Source of the DNA: Deltaproteobacteria bacterium
GTDB lineage: Bacteria > Desulfobacterota > GWC2-55-46
NCBI GenBank assembly: GCA_016218095.1
Contig: JACREV010000045.1
Coordinates: 1-5,403, forward strand
DNA length: 5,403 bases
Direction of reading: 5' to 3'
Below are positions 5,313 to 5,403 of the stretch, one piece after another. A program made the position numbers and the translations under genes. Position 1 is the first letter of the stretch; the number at the start of each line of letters is the position of its first letter. Under the pieces are notes generated by a model. That model was not told the DNA's origin, searched no databases, and saw only the letters and a program-made list of their open reading frames with translations.

Positions 5313-5320
5313 CTCGCGAG
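5313..5320. promoter_or_regulatory. CTCGCGAG palindrome, possible operator
   Basis: This perfect 8-bp palindrome lies between the predicted promoter and the ribosome binding site of the HicB-like gene. It could be a repressor site or an mRNA stem close to the GGAGG. No repeat of it is seen nearby, and the encoded protein lacks an obvious DNA-binding domain, so the call is speculative. Confidence 0.2.
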
Positions 5321-5346
5321 CTGAAACTGTACTCTGCTTTACTTTA

Positions 5347-5374
5347 ATGATAACACAAACATGAGAGCCCTCAA
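5347..5374 (-). promoter_or_regulatory. Promoter of the HicB-like gene
   Basis: The -35 TTGAGG (5374-5369) and -10 TATCAT (5352-5347, 5/6 match) have a 16-nt spacer. The TGT just before the -10 makes it an extended -10 (TGnTATCAT). Transcription would start near 5340, about 40 nt before the ATG. The -35 overlaps the stop codon of the possible upstream gene tail. Confidence 0.55.
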
Positions 5375-5403
5375 ATAAACCCTTTCTCCTTAAGCCTCCC
5401 CAA
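5371..5403 (-). CDS. Possible C-terminal tail of an upstream gene (edge fragment)
   Basis: One minus-strand frame reads LGRLKEKGFI followed by TGA at 5373-5371, and has the basic amphipathic look of a protein tail. The codons fit the local style, but ten codons cannot establish a gene. A second frame is also open across this stretch and on past the hicB-like start. The product cannot be identified. Confidence 0.25.
   Translation of the reverse strand: MGRLKEKGFI

Overview
The window reads as an ordinary chromosomal segment of a Gram-negative bacterium. It encodes apolipoprotein N-acyltransferase (Lnt), which is characteristic of bacteria with an outer membrane. It also has bacterial RF2 with its programmed frameshift, EF-Tu, and tRNAs with genome-encoded CCA ends. 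Base composition is fairly GC-rich, and the coding regions use ATA for isoleucine and AGG for arginine unusually often. Together with the tuf and lnt-prfB contexts this suggests a Desulfobacterota/Nitrospirota-like lineage, but that placement is a weak inference. Every supported gene is on the minus strand.

Reading in the direction of transcription, from high to low coordinates, the window starts with a possible ten-codon gene tail at the edge (5371-5403). A lone short HicB-like antitoxin-family gene (5081-5299) with its own promoter follows. Next comes a tight three-gene operon: a DgkA-type lipid kinase fused to a PAP2-like phosphatase domain (4249-4980), lnt (2714-4252, overlapping the kinase stop by 4 nt) and prfB (1606-2713, whose ATG directly follows the lnt stop). 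The operon combines polyprenol/phospholipid phosphate metabolism, lipoprotein maturation and translation termination. The first gene has no Shine-Dalgarno and a promoter-like -10 placed for a leaderless mRNA. The prfB frame closes at codon 24 (TGA) and resumes by +1 frameshift at CTT TGA C.

Between prfB and the tRNAs lie about 310 nt without a gene (1295-1605). They hold three GC-rich hairpins, an extended -10 element, and a near-consensus sigma-70 promoter that drives the second operon: tRNA-Thr(UGU), tRNA-Tyr(GUA), tRNA-Gly(UCC), tRNA-Thr(GGU), then tuf (truncated by the window edge). This is the same gene order as Escherichia coli thrU-tyrU-glyT-thrT-tufB.

The least ordinary part is inside the tRNA operon. 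Just after tRNA-Tyr there is a 149-nt unit that repeats the last 21 nt of that tRNA plus its A/T-rich flank. Between the two copies is GC-rich sequence with nested dyads. In the transcript the second CCA end could refold with upstream sequence into an acceptor/T-arm minihelix mimic ending in ACCA. The arrangement recalls the tRNA-Tyr-end repeats of the E. coli tyrT operon (rtT RNA/tpr), but here it sits between two tRNA genes. The spacers between these tRNAs are also unusually long, and a leader segment is repeated before tRNA-Thr(UGU) and tRNA-Tyr.
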